Below are positions 1 to 8,708 of a stretch of DNA of 64,000 nucleotides, piece after piece; within the stretch, counting starts at the first letter, position 1; the number at the start of each line of letters is the position of its first letter. This DNA is from Stutzerimonas sp. S1 (lineage in GTDB: Bacteria; Pseudomonadota; Gammaproteobacteria; Pseudomonadales; Pseudomonadaceae), in assembly GCF_025966695.1 (NCBI RefSeq), contig NZ_JAOEIY010000005.1:310001-374000 (forward strand), read 5' to 3'. Under the pieces are notes generated by a model. The model saw nothing but the letters and a program-made list of their open reading frames with translations. It made no database searches and was not told where the DNA came from. The position numbers and the translations under genes are program-made.

Positions 1-2557
1 TGATCGCCTGCACGTCGTAGAGCGGGTCGCTGACGGCGCCCTGCGGAGTGGGGCGACGTTCCAGCCGCATGTCGCCATCCGGCGCGCGGAGAATGCGATA
101 GAAGTGGATGTCCAGCGTGTTCGTCGTCTCGCCATCGGCGATCGGCCACTGGGCGTTGCGTCGATAAGCCAGCGATTGCAGGAAGCGCAGCAGCGGCAGC
201 AACAGACTCTGTTCGTCGCGATAGGGCAATTGTTGGCGCCACAGCGCATTGCACTCATCCAGCACACTGAGTTCGGCACGCTCGCCGACGATGCGGTAGA
301 CCACTTGCAGGCAGTCCGGGCGCCCGAGCGGCAGGATCAGCGCGAGGTCATCGCCCTCGAGTGCCTGCCGGTCGAGCCGAATCGGCGTGAATTGCTGGTG
401 CGCCTCGCCCAGATGGTCGAGCAGGGCCGGCCGATCGCTGAGACTGGCCAGCTGCACGTCGTCGGCGATCCGTTGCAGCAGGTGAAATTGCTGGCGGATC
501 TGCAGCAGGTAGCGGCTGTGATCCGCAGCCGCCAGCGCCTGGCGGGCATCGTCGAAGATTTCCTGGACGCGACGGATGATGGCCTGGCCGCGGTTGCGGG
601 CAAAGCAGAACACCTGCAGATCCGGCGCGCGGCAATCGTCCGCCAGACTGGCGAGATGTTCGCGCAGGCATTGGGCAAGCGCCTTCGGGCCTTCGTAGCG
701 GGTCACCAGCAGTTCGTTCCAGCTGTTCAGCGTGAGCTGGTCGATGCTGAACACGAGGCTTTCCGGCGCTGCGTGTCGGCTCGGAGGTTCACTGTGTGCC
801 GCGTCGTCCGGAAGCCGCAGTGGATCGACGCCAAGGTTGATCAGCAGCAATACCCGGCTTGGCTGGCTGCTTGCCAGTAGCGCCTCCTCGCTGACCTGCG
901 CCAGCGGCATCGGCAACGCGCGGCGAAGGGCGGCGAACAGGGCAAACAGCTCCGGCTCGCTCAGGCCACTGTCGCCGGGGAACAGCGACAGATGCGTGCC
1001 GGCGTCGACCACGCCGTTGCGGTGGCACCAGGCGAGCAGCGCCATCAGCTCGCGGGAGCGCTTGAGTGGCGCGAAGTTCGGCCACTGCTGGGGCGTCAGG
1101 CTGCCCTGGTAGAGCGACCAGCACACATCGCCGGCAGCGTCGTAGCCCTGCACCAGGGTCAGGCTGTCCTCGGCCATGTCCGGCGAGATGCCCAGGTTGA
1201 CCACTTCCACCTTGCCGGCCTTGCGTTCGATGGCCGCGTACAGGCGGCGGCCGAGTACACCGAGGTCACGGCTGTTCATCGGACTGGCAGCCTGTAGCCG
1301 CCGGGTGAAGTCGTTGAGAAAGCGATAGCCGTAGGTCAGCTCGTTGACCAGTGCACGGCGCTCCTGGCTGACCTGGCCGACCTTCCACCGGCTGCGGTTG
1401 TCGAGCTGGGCGAACTGCCGCTCGTCCCAGTGCCAGGCGTGGGTGATGCGCTCGAGCAACTGGCGCTGCCAGCTCTTGTTGCGGTTGCGCGGAGGGCGAC
1501 TGAGCGGACGGTTGACCTTCAGGTACAGGCAGCGACGGGCCAGCTCTAGACGGTCATGCTCATCGCGGTCCAGCAGGTAGCGCTCAATCGCGTAGTAGGC
1601 GCTGACATAGGGGTCCAGCTCTTGCGTGACCACCTGACCGGCATACACCGCCTGTTTGAAGTCCAGCGCCAGACAGCGGACGTCCGGGTGCTGGCTGGCG
1701 TAGACCTCGACCAGCAACAGCTTGAACAGCGACTTGTAGGGCGCCTCGATGGCCTTGTACAGCTGCCACAGCCCGGCACCGACGAATTCGCCCGGCGGGA
1801 TTTGGTGCAGGTGGCCGAGATCGAGGACTTCTTCGGCGCGGATGAAGCGCTTGGCCAGCAACGTCGCCACGTACGTGTCATAGCGGTGCTCCTCGTAGGC
1901 GGGCACCAGCCACCAGAGCGGTGTGCGGCCGCCGAGCCAGATGGCCGTACGGTAGAACTCGTCGAGCAGGAGGTAGTGCTGGGTGGTGCCGCAATCGTCG
2001 GAGGTCAGCGTCGCCTCGCGCTGGCCTTGGGTGAAGCGCTGCGGATCGATCAGGAAGAAATGGGCTTCGCTACCCTGGCTGGCGGCCCAGGCGCAGAGCA
2101 GATCGCACTTACGCTGCAGTTCATCGAGCTGCTGCGGCGTCAGCGCTGGGTCATGACAGACCCAGACGTCCAGGTCGCTGTGCTCCTCCTGCGCCACGGT
2201 GCCCAGGCTGCCCATCAGGTACAACCCGAAGATTGGTTGCGGCGGGTTGCCGCGCAGCGGCTTGTAGCTGAACGAACGGGTCAGACGTTGTGCTTCGGCG
2301 AGTTGCTCGGCATCCGGCTCGAAGCCGGAAAGCCCCGCGGGTGTGCTCGCCGAGACGTAGCCAGGCAGCAGTGGGTGATTAACGTGAAACAGCAACGGCA
2401 ATAGCTTGACTACCGTTTGCTGGCGCGTCGACATGCCCTGCACGGCGCGATCCAGGCGTGCCGCGTTGACGGTCAGAAAACGTGTGCGCAGCGTGGCGAG
2501 GACCTTGCGGTCGATGCCTTCTTCGAGAAGCGGACGGATCGGCTGATTGCGGGTCAT
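1..2557 (-). CDS. cyaA: Class I adenylate cyclase, 3' end outside window
   Basis: Makes cyclic AMP from ATP in the cytoplasm; in Pseudomonas this cAMP feeds the Vfr regulator. An open frame runs without a stop from ATG 2557 to the left edge (about 852 codons), so the C-terminal end is missing. The N-terminus reads MTRNQPIRPLLEEGIDRKVL, typical of Pseudomonas CyaA. The nucleotidyltransferase signature GSLGT...HSDLDVW lies at about residues 116-132 and defines the catalytic domain of class I cyclases. Family members are roughly 930-950 residues, so some 90 residues are probably cut off. It lies downstream of a small TIGR02647-type gene on the same strand, with a 151-base gap. The identification is firm. 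Confidence 0.95.
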   Translation of the reverse strand, partial: MTRNQPIRPLLEEGIDRKVLATLRTRFLTVNAARLDRAVQGMSTRQQTVVKLLPLLFHVNHPLLPGYVSASTPAGLSGFEPDAEQLAEAQRLTRSFSYKPLRGNPPQPIFGLYLMGSLGTVAQEEHSDLDVWVCHDPALTPQQLDELQRKCDLLCAWAASQGSEAHFFLIDPQRFTQGQREATLTSDDCGTTQHYLLLDEFYRTAIWLGGRTPLWWLVPAYEEHRYDTYVATLLAKRFIRAEEVLDLGHLHQIPPGEFVGAGLWQLYKAIEAPYKSLFKLLLVEVYASQHPDVRCLALDFKQAVYAGQVVTQELDPYVSAYYAIERYLLDRDEHDRLELARRCLYLKVNRPLSRPPRNRNKSWQRQLLERITHAWHWDERQFAQLDNRSRWKVGQVSQERRALVNELTYGYRFLNDFTRRLQAASPMNSRDLGVLGRRLYAAIERKAGKVEVVNLGISPDMAEDSLTLVQGYDAAGDVCWSLYQGSLTPQQWPNFAPLKRSRELMALLAWCHRNGVVDAGTHLSLFPGDSGLSEPELFALFAALRRALPMPLAQVSEEALLASSQPSRVLLLINLGVDPLRLPDDAAHSEPPSRHAAPESLVFSIDQLTLNSWNELLVTRYEGPKALAQCLREHLASLADDCRAPDLQVFCFARNRGQAIIRRVQEIFDDARQALAAADHSRYLLQIRQQFHLLQRIADDVQLASLSDRPALLDHLGEAHQQFTPIRLDRQALEGDDLALILPLGRPDCLQVVYRIVGERAELSVLDECNALWRQQLPYRDEQSLLLPLLRFLQSLAYRRNAQWPIADGETTNTLDIHFYRILRAPDGDMRLERRPTPQGAVSDPLYDVQAI

Positions 2558-2708
2558 GAACAGTGCGTGGGCGAGATCAACCTCTGGTCATCGGCCGCCG
2601 CCCACCTGGCTTGAGGCTGGCACATTGCCGTCTGTCGTTCAGCCTCCAACTGGCCCGGAACGCGGTGTTGTCCGCGCGCCGGGCTGGTGGTCATGCCGCC
2701 GCGGAAGG

Positions 2709-2954
2709 TCAGGCGCTAGCCGCCTCGCAGAGGATGGTCAGCAGTGATTGGGCCTGTTCGGCCGCATCACGGCCGAGGCTGGTGAGATAGCCACCGTCGG
2801 CCTGAGTCGTCAGCCCCTTGGCGTACAGGCGCTCGAACGCGGCGATGGTGGATGGGCTGGCATCGTGATGGACCTTGAGGCCTTCCTGCAGATTTTCCAG
2901 ATTGAACTGTCGAAGTACTTCCAGTTCGGCGACCAACTCAGGGGTGTACGACAT
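2709..2954 (-). CDS. TIGR02647 family protein (unknown function)
   Basis: An 81-residue soluble protein starting MSYTPELVAELEVLRQFNL and containing the conserved stretch GLTTQADGGYLTSLGRDAAE, which I recognise as the small proteobacterial family TIGR02647. Function is not established. The start at 2954 is preceded by a good ribosome binding site (GAGGAGCGAGC). It has no signal peptide or membrane segment. It is followed by cyaA on the same strand after 151 bases, with no obvious terminator seen in between, so co-transcription is possible. The size agrees with the family (about 75-80 residues). Confidence 0.85.
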   Translation of the reverse strand: MSYTPELVAELEVLRQFNLENLQEGLKVHHDASPSTIAAFERLYAKGLTTQADGGYLTSLGRDAAEQAQSLLTILCEAASA

Positions 2955-3083
2955 GCTCGCTCCTCGAATGGTGGGCTACTTGGCCCTGCTTGTTGAGTGT
3001 AGATGCTGTCGAAGGCCGTGCCTTGATCCAGGTCCAGGGTTTTGCGTGCGGGCTGGAGGCTTGCCCGGTTGCCGGCGCTGCGT

Positions 3084-3512
3084 CTATTCGGGCATTTCCG
3101 GCAGATTGCGCAACATGGCTTCGTAGGCGGCACCGTCGAAAGGCCGGTCCTCGGCGAGCATGCGGCGGATCTCATGGGCCAGCACCAATGCCATCATCTG
3201 CAGGCTTTCCTCACGCTCGTAGCCGACCAGCGTCAGCTTGTTCAGCGTGGCCTGCGTCGCGGCCGGTTCGCCGGCCTCAAGCTGGTTCTCGATGGCCTGA
3301 ATCAGGGTTGCCTCGGCAAAGGCTTCCTCTTCTTGCTCGGTGTCATGCGACATTGCGGGTTTCTCTTCGATTGATGACGGGTTCTCTTCATCCAGCTGGC
3401 AGAGGGTGCAGCTGCCGTCATCCGGACGACTGGTTTCGACATAGCGGACCCGGCGACTGGACGCCTGGCGGTCGGCACTGACGCGAAAGCGCGGGCGATC
3501 GGAGGTGGTCAT
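3084..3512 (-). CDS. Hypothetical protein, acidic, with one CxxC pair
   Basis: A 142-residue protein of unknown function. ATG 3512 is chosen because it follows AGGAGCC at the right distance. An in-frame upstream ATG at 3569 has no such site, and an internal ATG at about residue 53 (MSHDTEQEEE) is a weaker alternative. The N-terminal half is basic then acidic and contains CTLC, a single CxxC pair that could bind metal but has no partner cysteines. The C-terminal half looks helical (ATLIQAIENQLEAGEPAATQ and following). There is no signal peptide. Neighbours on both sides are on the same strand but separated by gaps, so it is probably monocistronic. Confidence 0.7.
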   Translation of the reverse strand: MTTSDRPRFRVSADRQASSRRVRYVETSRPDDGSCTLCQLDEENPSSIEEKPAMSHDTEQEEEAFAEATLIQAIENQLEAGEPAATQATLNKLTLVGYEREESLQMMALVLAHEIRRMLAEDRPFDGAAYEAMLRNLPEMPE

Positions 3513-3731
3513 GGCTGGCTCCTGGACGGCTGAGGCGTCCTTAATAACCCCGCCCGAGGCGAGCGGCAAGGCATTCCTCAGTTGGCGGAGCGGGTGGGGC
3601 AGCTAGCTGAAACGACATCGCGGAGATAGTCGCGAGGGGAGATAGGAACGTGCATAGCCTGAAGCAGGACCGCCCCTGCGGGCTGAAGATGGCCGGGCAG
3701 GAGGTTCAGTCCGGCCCGGTTGTAGGCTGAC

Positions 3732-4082
3732 TCAGCGACCGGCGCCCTTGCCCATGCCGCCACCCATGCCACCGCCTGCGCCGCTACCCATGCCGCCGCC
3801 CATGCCGCGTGCGGGCGGGTCTTCTGGCAGCGTCACGCCACGCTCTTTGGCGCGCGTGCGCATCTGTTCATGATGCTGGGCACGAATCTGCTCGCGCTCT
3901 TCCTGCGTGGTGGCTTGGCGCATGCGGTTGCGGTATTCCAGGCGCTCCTGCTGGGTCATGATTTGCGAGCCGAAGACCTGCTCGCCGTCGCCGCCCGCGC
4001 CCTGGCCGCCGGCGGACTGCGCCAGCGCAGCGCCGGACAGCAGCGCCAGCGAAAGGCCGATGGCGAATTTGATGCTTTTCAT
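3732..4082 (-). CDS. Small exported protein with Gly/Met-rich tail
   Basis: A 116-residue protein with a clear signal peptide (MKSIKFAIGLSLALLSGAALA, cleavage likely after ALA). The mature part has a helical, charged block containing QVFGSQIMTQQERLEYRNRM and repeated EER/REQ motifs, then a tail of GMGGGMG-type repeats. The start at 4082 follows GAGGAGATACCC; the in-frame ATG at 4121 would spoil the signal peptide and overlaps the upstream stop. Similar QQERLEYRNRMR...EQIRAQHHEQM proteins are common in Proteobacteria but uncharacterised, as far as I know. It is the last gene of a four-gene minus-strand cluster of exported proteins that starts at 8442. Confidence 0.8.
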   Translation of the reverse strand: MKSIKFAIGLSLALLSGAALAQSAGGQGAGGDGEQVFGSQIMTQQERLEYRNRMRQATTQEEREQIRAQHHEQMRTRAKERGVTLPEDPPARGMGGGMGSGAGGGMGGGMGKGAGR

Positions 4083-4117
4083 GGGTATCTCCTCGTTTGA
4101 ATATGACCGGCGCCGCA

Positions 4118-4474
4118 TCAATGCTCGTGCTCTTCGACGTCGGAGTGGTGGGATGATTCCTCATCCCTGGGCTGGCCGCCCATGTACTTCGGGCCCTTGC
4201 CGCGGCCGCTGTCGAACACCTTGCCCTCCAGGGCCTTGCTGCCGCCGGGCCCACCGGTGTGTCCAGAGTGGCTGCCTTCCTCGTGGGTCTGATCGCTGTG
4301 GCTGCTGCCGTGGTCGCGGCCGCCACCGTATTTCGGACCTTTGCCCTTGCCGCCGGAGCTGTGGCTGCTGTCATGGCTTGAATGGTCGTCAGCCGCCACC
4401 ACGGAGCCGGTTACTCCGGTCAGCGCCAGCGCCATGAGCGCCGCCAGCAGGCTGGACTTGTAGTGAACGCGCAT
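4118..4474 (-). CDS. His/Gly-rich exported protein
   Basis: A 118-residue protein with a signal peptide (MRVHYKSSLLAALMALALTG...VVAA). The mature part is extremely rich in His, Ser, Gly and Asp (for example DDHSSHDSSHSSGGKGKG and a C-terminal EEHEH). It carries two copies of the motif GKGPKYxGG, near residues 45-52 and 94-100. His/Asp-rich sequences of this kind often bind divalent metal ions, but that is inference; there is no recognisable catalytic domain. It lies between a frameshifted Gly-rich exported gene and a small exported gene, with gaps of 51 and 35 bases, consistent with one operon. Confidence 0.75.
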   Translation of the reverse strand: MRVHYKSSLLAALMALALTGVTGSVVAADDHSSHDSSHSSGGKGKGPKYGGGRDHGSSHSDQTHEEGSHSGHTGGPGGSKALEGKVFDSGRGKGPKYMGGQPRDEESSHHSDVEEHEH

Positions 4475-4525
4475 GATGCTCTCCCGGCATGAAGCCGGCT
4501 GGCCTGGCGGCCAGCCGGTCCAGCC

Positions 4526-5730
4526 TTACCTGACTTCGTTGTCGTGCACGAACTCGATGACCTGCAAGTAATCGTTGGCGGCCACGGCAAAATCGTCGGC
4601 GCCGCCGTCGCTGGTCGGGTCAGTCCAGCTGGTGCCGCCGAACACGGCGTCGTACAGGTTCACCAGGGTAGGTCTGTAGACATCGTCGGCGGGGTCGTCC
4701 GGATCGCCTGCATCCAGCACCAGTACGGTGGCGGTGGCATCGGACCAAGTCGCGGTGCGGTCGTACTGGTAATCGGAGAAGTCGTAGTAGGTCGTGCCGG
4801 AATTGATGCCCAGGATCGAGTTCATATAAACCAGCGTGTCGACGCTGATGGTGCCGGATTGTCCCCTGCGGCAGCGAGCAATGCCGCCGGGTCGAAACCT
4901 GCTGGCAGGGTCACGCCCGGTATCGTGCCGCTGACCATGTACTTGTCGTACAGCGCCAGGTTCTCCAGCGGCGAGTCAATGGTGGTGCCATCGACCGTCA
5001 GCCGGCCGCTGGAGTCGATGGCGATCACCGCGCCATCCGCAGTCAGCTTGCTCAGCGCTTCGTCCAGGGCGTGGTCAAGCACCTTGCTTGGCGAACGACC
5101 GACGCTCAGACGGCCCAGCTCGACTTCGCCGGGGACGACGTCGTAGGTGGTGTCGCCGACCGTCACCGAGGTCAGCAGGTCACCTTCCTCGTTGCGCGGG
5201 ATGGCGACCAGCTTGCCGTCGGCATCCGTTACCGGCACCAGCGCACCGGTGCTGTCGTAGTGAAACGCCACGACCAGCTCTTCGCCGTTTGCATCCGCCA
5301 GCGGAACGCCATTCACGTCGCGCAGCAGGATGTACATGTCGCCGTACAGGTCGCCCTTCTTCGTGCCGGCGCCGAACGGCTTGCCTCCGCCGCCCGCTTT
5401 GCCGCCTTTCACTCCGGCCCACTCGGGGCGATCGCTGTCCTCTTCCTCCGAGGCGTCGACGCGGAAGATCTTGTCGACTGCGCCATGACCGCCGCCCATG
5501 CGCGAGCCGCCCTGGCCTTTTTCACCGCTGCCACCCTTGCCGCCCTGACCGCCACGGCTGCCGTGGCTATCGCTGCCGCCCTTGCCGGATCCGCTGTGCT
5601 CGGCGGCTACGCTCGACGAGACGAAACTCAGCGACAGCGCGCTTGCAACCACCAGCGGAGCCGCGAGTGCGACCAGGAGCGCCCCGCTGGCAAGCCCGAA
5701 CTTGTTGCGTTTGAACTGAGTGTTTGACAT
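4526..5730 (-). pseudogene. Gly-rich exported protein, split by a one-base frameshift
   Basis: Starts at ATG 5730 after AAAAGGAGCAATGTC with a long signal peptide (MSNTQFKRNKFGLASGALLV...VAAEHS). Next comes a Gly/Ser/His-rich stretch (about residues 47-85), then an acidic region and a globular part containing VELGRLSVGRSPSKVLDHAL and IDSSGRLTVDGTTIDSPLEN. The frame stops at 4822. The frame containing 4526-4825 continues directly with GTISVDTLVYMNSILGI. Adding one G to the GGGG run at 4863-4866 joins both parts into a 401-residue protein ending VIEFVHDNEVR. I know no characterised homologue. It is the second gene of the exported-protein cluster. It may be a true mutation or a sequencing error. 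Confidence 0.75.
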
Positions 5731-5845
5731 GACATTGCTCCTTTTCTTGCGGGCCGGTGCTCCAAGGCAGTTGCACAGGGAAGGCACTGGTTCTGCGGTT
5801 GCATCCTGACGGTGGGTCATTCGCCCGCCGTCGTTGATGTGCTCA

Positions 5846-6448
5846 GAAGCGGAAGCCGAGTCCCATGCGGAACAGGCTCTCGCGGTTGTCGAACTCCATC
5901 TCGTCCGGGTTGCCGTGCCCGGTCCTGAAGCCATAGCTGTCGTAATCGGTTCGGGTGTAGTCCAGGCGCGCGAAGGCATGCTGGGTGAGCGGGATTTCCG
6001 CGCCGATGCCGTAACGCATGCCGTCGACCTGATAACTGCGGTCGATATTGGCATCGGCGTTGTCGCCCTTGGCCCAGGTGGTATTGAAGCGCGCGCGCAC
6101 CGGGCCGACGCGCCCGTAGAGCAGGGTGCCGTTGGGTAGGCTGTAGCCCAGGCGCAGTGCCAGGCCGTAATCGCTTTTTTTCTCGGCAGAGAAGTCGCGG
6201 CCGCCCTCACCGCCAGTCTCGCGGTTGTGCGACCACTCGGTCCGGCCGGTATCGACCTCTGCCTCGAGGCCGGCGTACCAGCGGCCAAAGCTGCGGCCAT
6301 AGCCGGCGAAGAAGCCATAGATGCCGCCCATGCCGCTGAAGTCGCCGGTGTAGGCCTGCGACAGCGGTGCCACCCCGCCTTCCGAGTGATAGCCGTCGAG
6401 GCGCGAGTCCAGACTGCCGTGGCCGGCATGAGCACCGACATAGAAGCC
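5846..6448 (-). repeat. Coding repeat, copy B: eight-stranded barrel domain
   Basis: Encodes QGFYVGAHAGHG to the C-terminal MGLGFRF. It is the second copy of the barrel domain, joined to copy A by a short Ala/Pro linker (AAAASPVPLQPAV). It ends in Phe at the true C-terminus, as outer-membrane barrels recognised by BAM usually do. Confidence 0.75.
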
Positions 6449-6490
6449 TTGCACAGCCGGCTGCAGCGGGACTGGCGAGGCTGCCGCGGC

Positions 6491-7081
6491 AAAGCGCCAG
6501 CCGACGCCCAGGCGGAACTGGCCTTCCTCGTTGGCGAAGCGTTCCGTGGTGCGGCCGTCGTCGTCGACATAGCCCACGTCGTAGGCGTCGTAATCGGTGT
6601 AGGCGTATTCCATGCGCAGGAACAGGCGGTCGCCGGCTGGCAGGTCGGCGCCGACGCCCAGGCGGGAGCCGTGCTGCCGATCGTCCTGCGCGCGGGTTGC
6701 CGCCGCCTGATTGTTGATCGTGTAGTAGGAGTCGAAGCGGGTGCGCACCCGCCCGACGCGCACATACAGCAGCGAGCCGTTGTTCACCACGTAACCGCCA
6801 CGCAGGCTCAGGCCGTAGCCGTCATCCCGGTCGAGCGAGGTGGTACGCGCGTCTTCCTTGTCCTTGCTGAACGACCAGCGCGCGCGGCTCTGCTCGACCT
6901 CGGCTTCGATACCGGCATACCAGCGGTCGAGCTGCCAGCCATAGCCGAGAAACAGTGCTTCGCCGAGCCCGGAGGCGCCGAACTGGCTGACATCGCTGCC
7001 ACCATCCCCGCGAGGCCCGGAAGTGGTGCTGGCCAGTGGGCCGTGGCTCAGTGCGGCGCCAGCGTAGGGGCCGGCAAACAG
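6491..7081 (-). repeat. Coding repeat, copy A: eight-stranded barrel domain
   Basis: Encodes LFAGPYAGAAL to LGVGWRF inside the large outer-membrane protein. It aligns by eye with copy B over its whole length: LGYGWQLDRWYAGIEAEVE against AGYGRSFGRWYAGLEAEVD, LLYVRVGRVRTRF against LLYGRVGPVRARF, and a terminal GVGWRF against GLGFRF. The copies have diverged clearly, so this is an old domain duplication rather than a recent DNA repeat. Confidence 0.75.
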
Positions 7082-8567
7082 CCCGTCGAGCGGCAGGGCG
7101 GCCAGCAGCAGGTCACCGGCGGAGCGTTGCAACGCCTGTGCGGGCAGCTGATAGGTCTTCGAACGCCCCGGCGTGTAGCCGACGCTGAAGGTTACCTGGC
7201 TGCGGCTGTACTCGCCGTCCAGGTCGTCCGAGTTGCGGTCGATGACGCGCACGTCACCGCCGACGTAGACGGTGGACGAGACGTAGTAGCGCAGCCCTGC
7301 GCCGGCATCGATGATCTTGTCGCGCCGGTCGTAGTTCTGATACTCGCTATTGGTGTAGGCCGCGTGGCCGAATACCGAGAGGCGACTGGTCAGTGCCCGT
7401 TCGACTTCGAAACCATAGGCGGTATCCAGCGACGCCGACGCATACACGCCATCGTCACTGACGGTGGTCTCCTCCAGCGAGCGATCGATGAAGCCGGTGA
7501 CGCGGGTGGTGGGCGTCGGTCGCCAGCTGGCGAGTGCGCCGAAGTAGGGTTTTTGAATGTCGGAGAAGGCCGAGTAGTCGAAGCGCTGTTTCAGCATGCC
7601 GGCGAATATTTCCCGGCGAAGCGCTGCTGCGGATAGGTCACGCGCAAGCCGATCGCCGCGCGGTAGCCATCCGAGTCACGGTTGAACGTCGTTCCGGCGA
7701 TGTCGTTGGTGTAGCGCCGACGATCGGTGGCGTACTGGAGGAATGGCTCGTGGTTGGGCGTTAGCGCATAACCGACTCGCAGCCCGAGCGAGCTCAGGTC
7801 GTGCTTGCGATCGGCATTGTCGATGCGCGCGCCGGCGAGGGTCCGTGCGCTGTAGTAATCGTAGCGGTCGTAGGTACCGCCGCCGCGCAGGCGCAGCCGG
7901 CCGATCTCGCTGGCGGCCCCCAGGTACGCTTCATCGTGTTCATAACGGGTAGGTTCGCGCTGCAGTTCCGGCCCGGCAGCACCGGGAACATAGCGATCTT
8001 CATGGTCGCGGGTATGGCGCAAACCGCCGAATACGCGCGTGTGCTCGGTCACCTCGCGGGTGCCGTCGAGACCCAGCCAGAAGTCCTCGACGTCTTCGGA
8101 ATCCGCGTCCTGATAGCGGTCGAGGTCGGCGCCGAGATCGACGCTCAGTTCGTGCCGGTCCCAATCCGATTGCAGCACCAGCGAGGGGGACAGGGTGAAG
8201 ATGGTGTCTTCGGTTTCATCGGTGCGCTGAGCGTAGATGTTGTCGTCGCGGGTCGCCGACAGCACGACCTGCGGCAGTGCGACGAAAGTCCCGATGGGCA
8301 GGCCGGGAAACTCACGCGTGTCGGTCTTCTTCAGCGTGGCACTGGTGGGCGCCGCGCTTGGCGCCGGCTCGGGCGCCGCATGGACGTGCGCAGTCGAGCC
8401 TGCTCCGAGCGCTGCCAGCGCCAAAATCAGCTTTCGTCCCATCGATCACGTTCCTTACGTCCGTACGACAAAGAATGCTTCGCAGGCTGGGCCCTTGGCA
8501 GACCGCCAGCTGATCAACGTCTGATACGTGGCTTAACCCATCTGGCTCATGGCCGACGCGTTTTCAG

Positions 8568-8608
8568 AGAGTAGTTCAGGGAGTGGAGAAAAGTTTGATC
8601 TCGATCAC
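8568..8608 (-). promoter_or_regulatory. Putative Anr/FNR-dependent class II promoter
   Basis: Positions 8595-8608 read TTGATCTCGATCAC, nine of ten conserved bases of the FNR/Anr box TTGAT-N4-ATCAA. On the minus strand, towards the triple-barrel gene, a TACTCT hexamer (8573-8568; weak, three of six bases match) is placed so that the box centre falls at -41.5, the standard class II activator position. The start codon is about 120 bases further on. This predicts induction at low oxygen. Prediction by eye only. Confidence 0.4.
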
Positions 8609-8708
8609 GTTGAAAGCCAGGTTTTCACGGGGCAGGAATTAAATCTTCGGCCCGCGAAAAATCAGCTATAAGCGCCGCAGCCAGGGGGGTGTGCAGCGGG
8701 GTGCTGTT

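Larger units (their letters stand above)
5843..8442 (-). pseudogene. Outer-membrane protein with three tandem beta-barrels, split by a one-base frameshift
   Basis: Begins at ATG 8442 after AAGGA with a signal peptide (MGRKLILALAALGAGSTAHVHA). The first frame ends at 7591. The second frame (7597-5843) has no signal peptide and continues mid-barrel. Adding one G at the GGG run 7612-7614 gives RFAGEIFAGMLKQ and one 866-residue protein. Residues about 50-425 resemble the BBP2_2-type porin family (ATRDDNIYAQRTDETEDTIF). Residues about 455-651 and 666-866 are two copies of an eight-stranded OmpA/Omp-b-brl-like barrel (RWYAGIEAEVE / RWYAGLEAEVD; YTDYDAYD / RTDYDSYG). They end in GVGWRF and GLGFRF, the form of a BAM beta-signal. 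It heads the four-gene exported-protein cluster. Function unknown. Confidence 0.8.

Noticed and set aside
104-2404. Two plus-strand frames (258 and 282 codons) at the left edge
   Set aside because: Both lie opposite the unbroken cyaA frame, which has the adenylate cyclase signature.
3578-3772. 64-codon minus-strand frame overlapping the end of the small exported gene
   Set aside because: No ribosome site or domain, and it overlaps a better supported gene; the interval 3570-3731 is treated as non-coding.
4822-4866. Programmed -1 ribosomal frameshift in the Gly-rich gene
   Set aside because: No X-XXY-YYZ slippery heptamer or downstream structure is evident; a plain missing base in a G run explains it better.
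6227-7636. 469-codon open frame on the plus strand opposite the outer-membrane protein
   Set aside because: A GC-rich shadow of the minus-strand gene: no ribosome site, no recognisable domain, while the opposite strand has clear barrel sequence.
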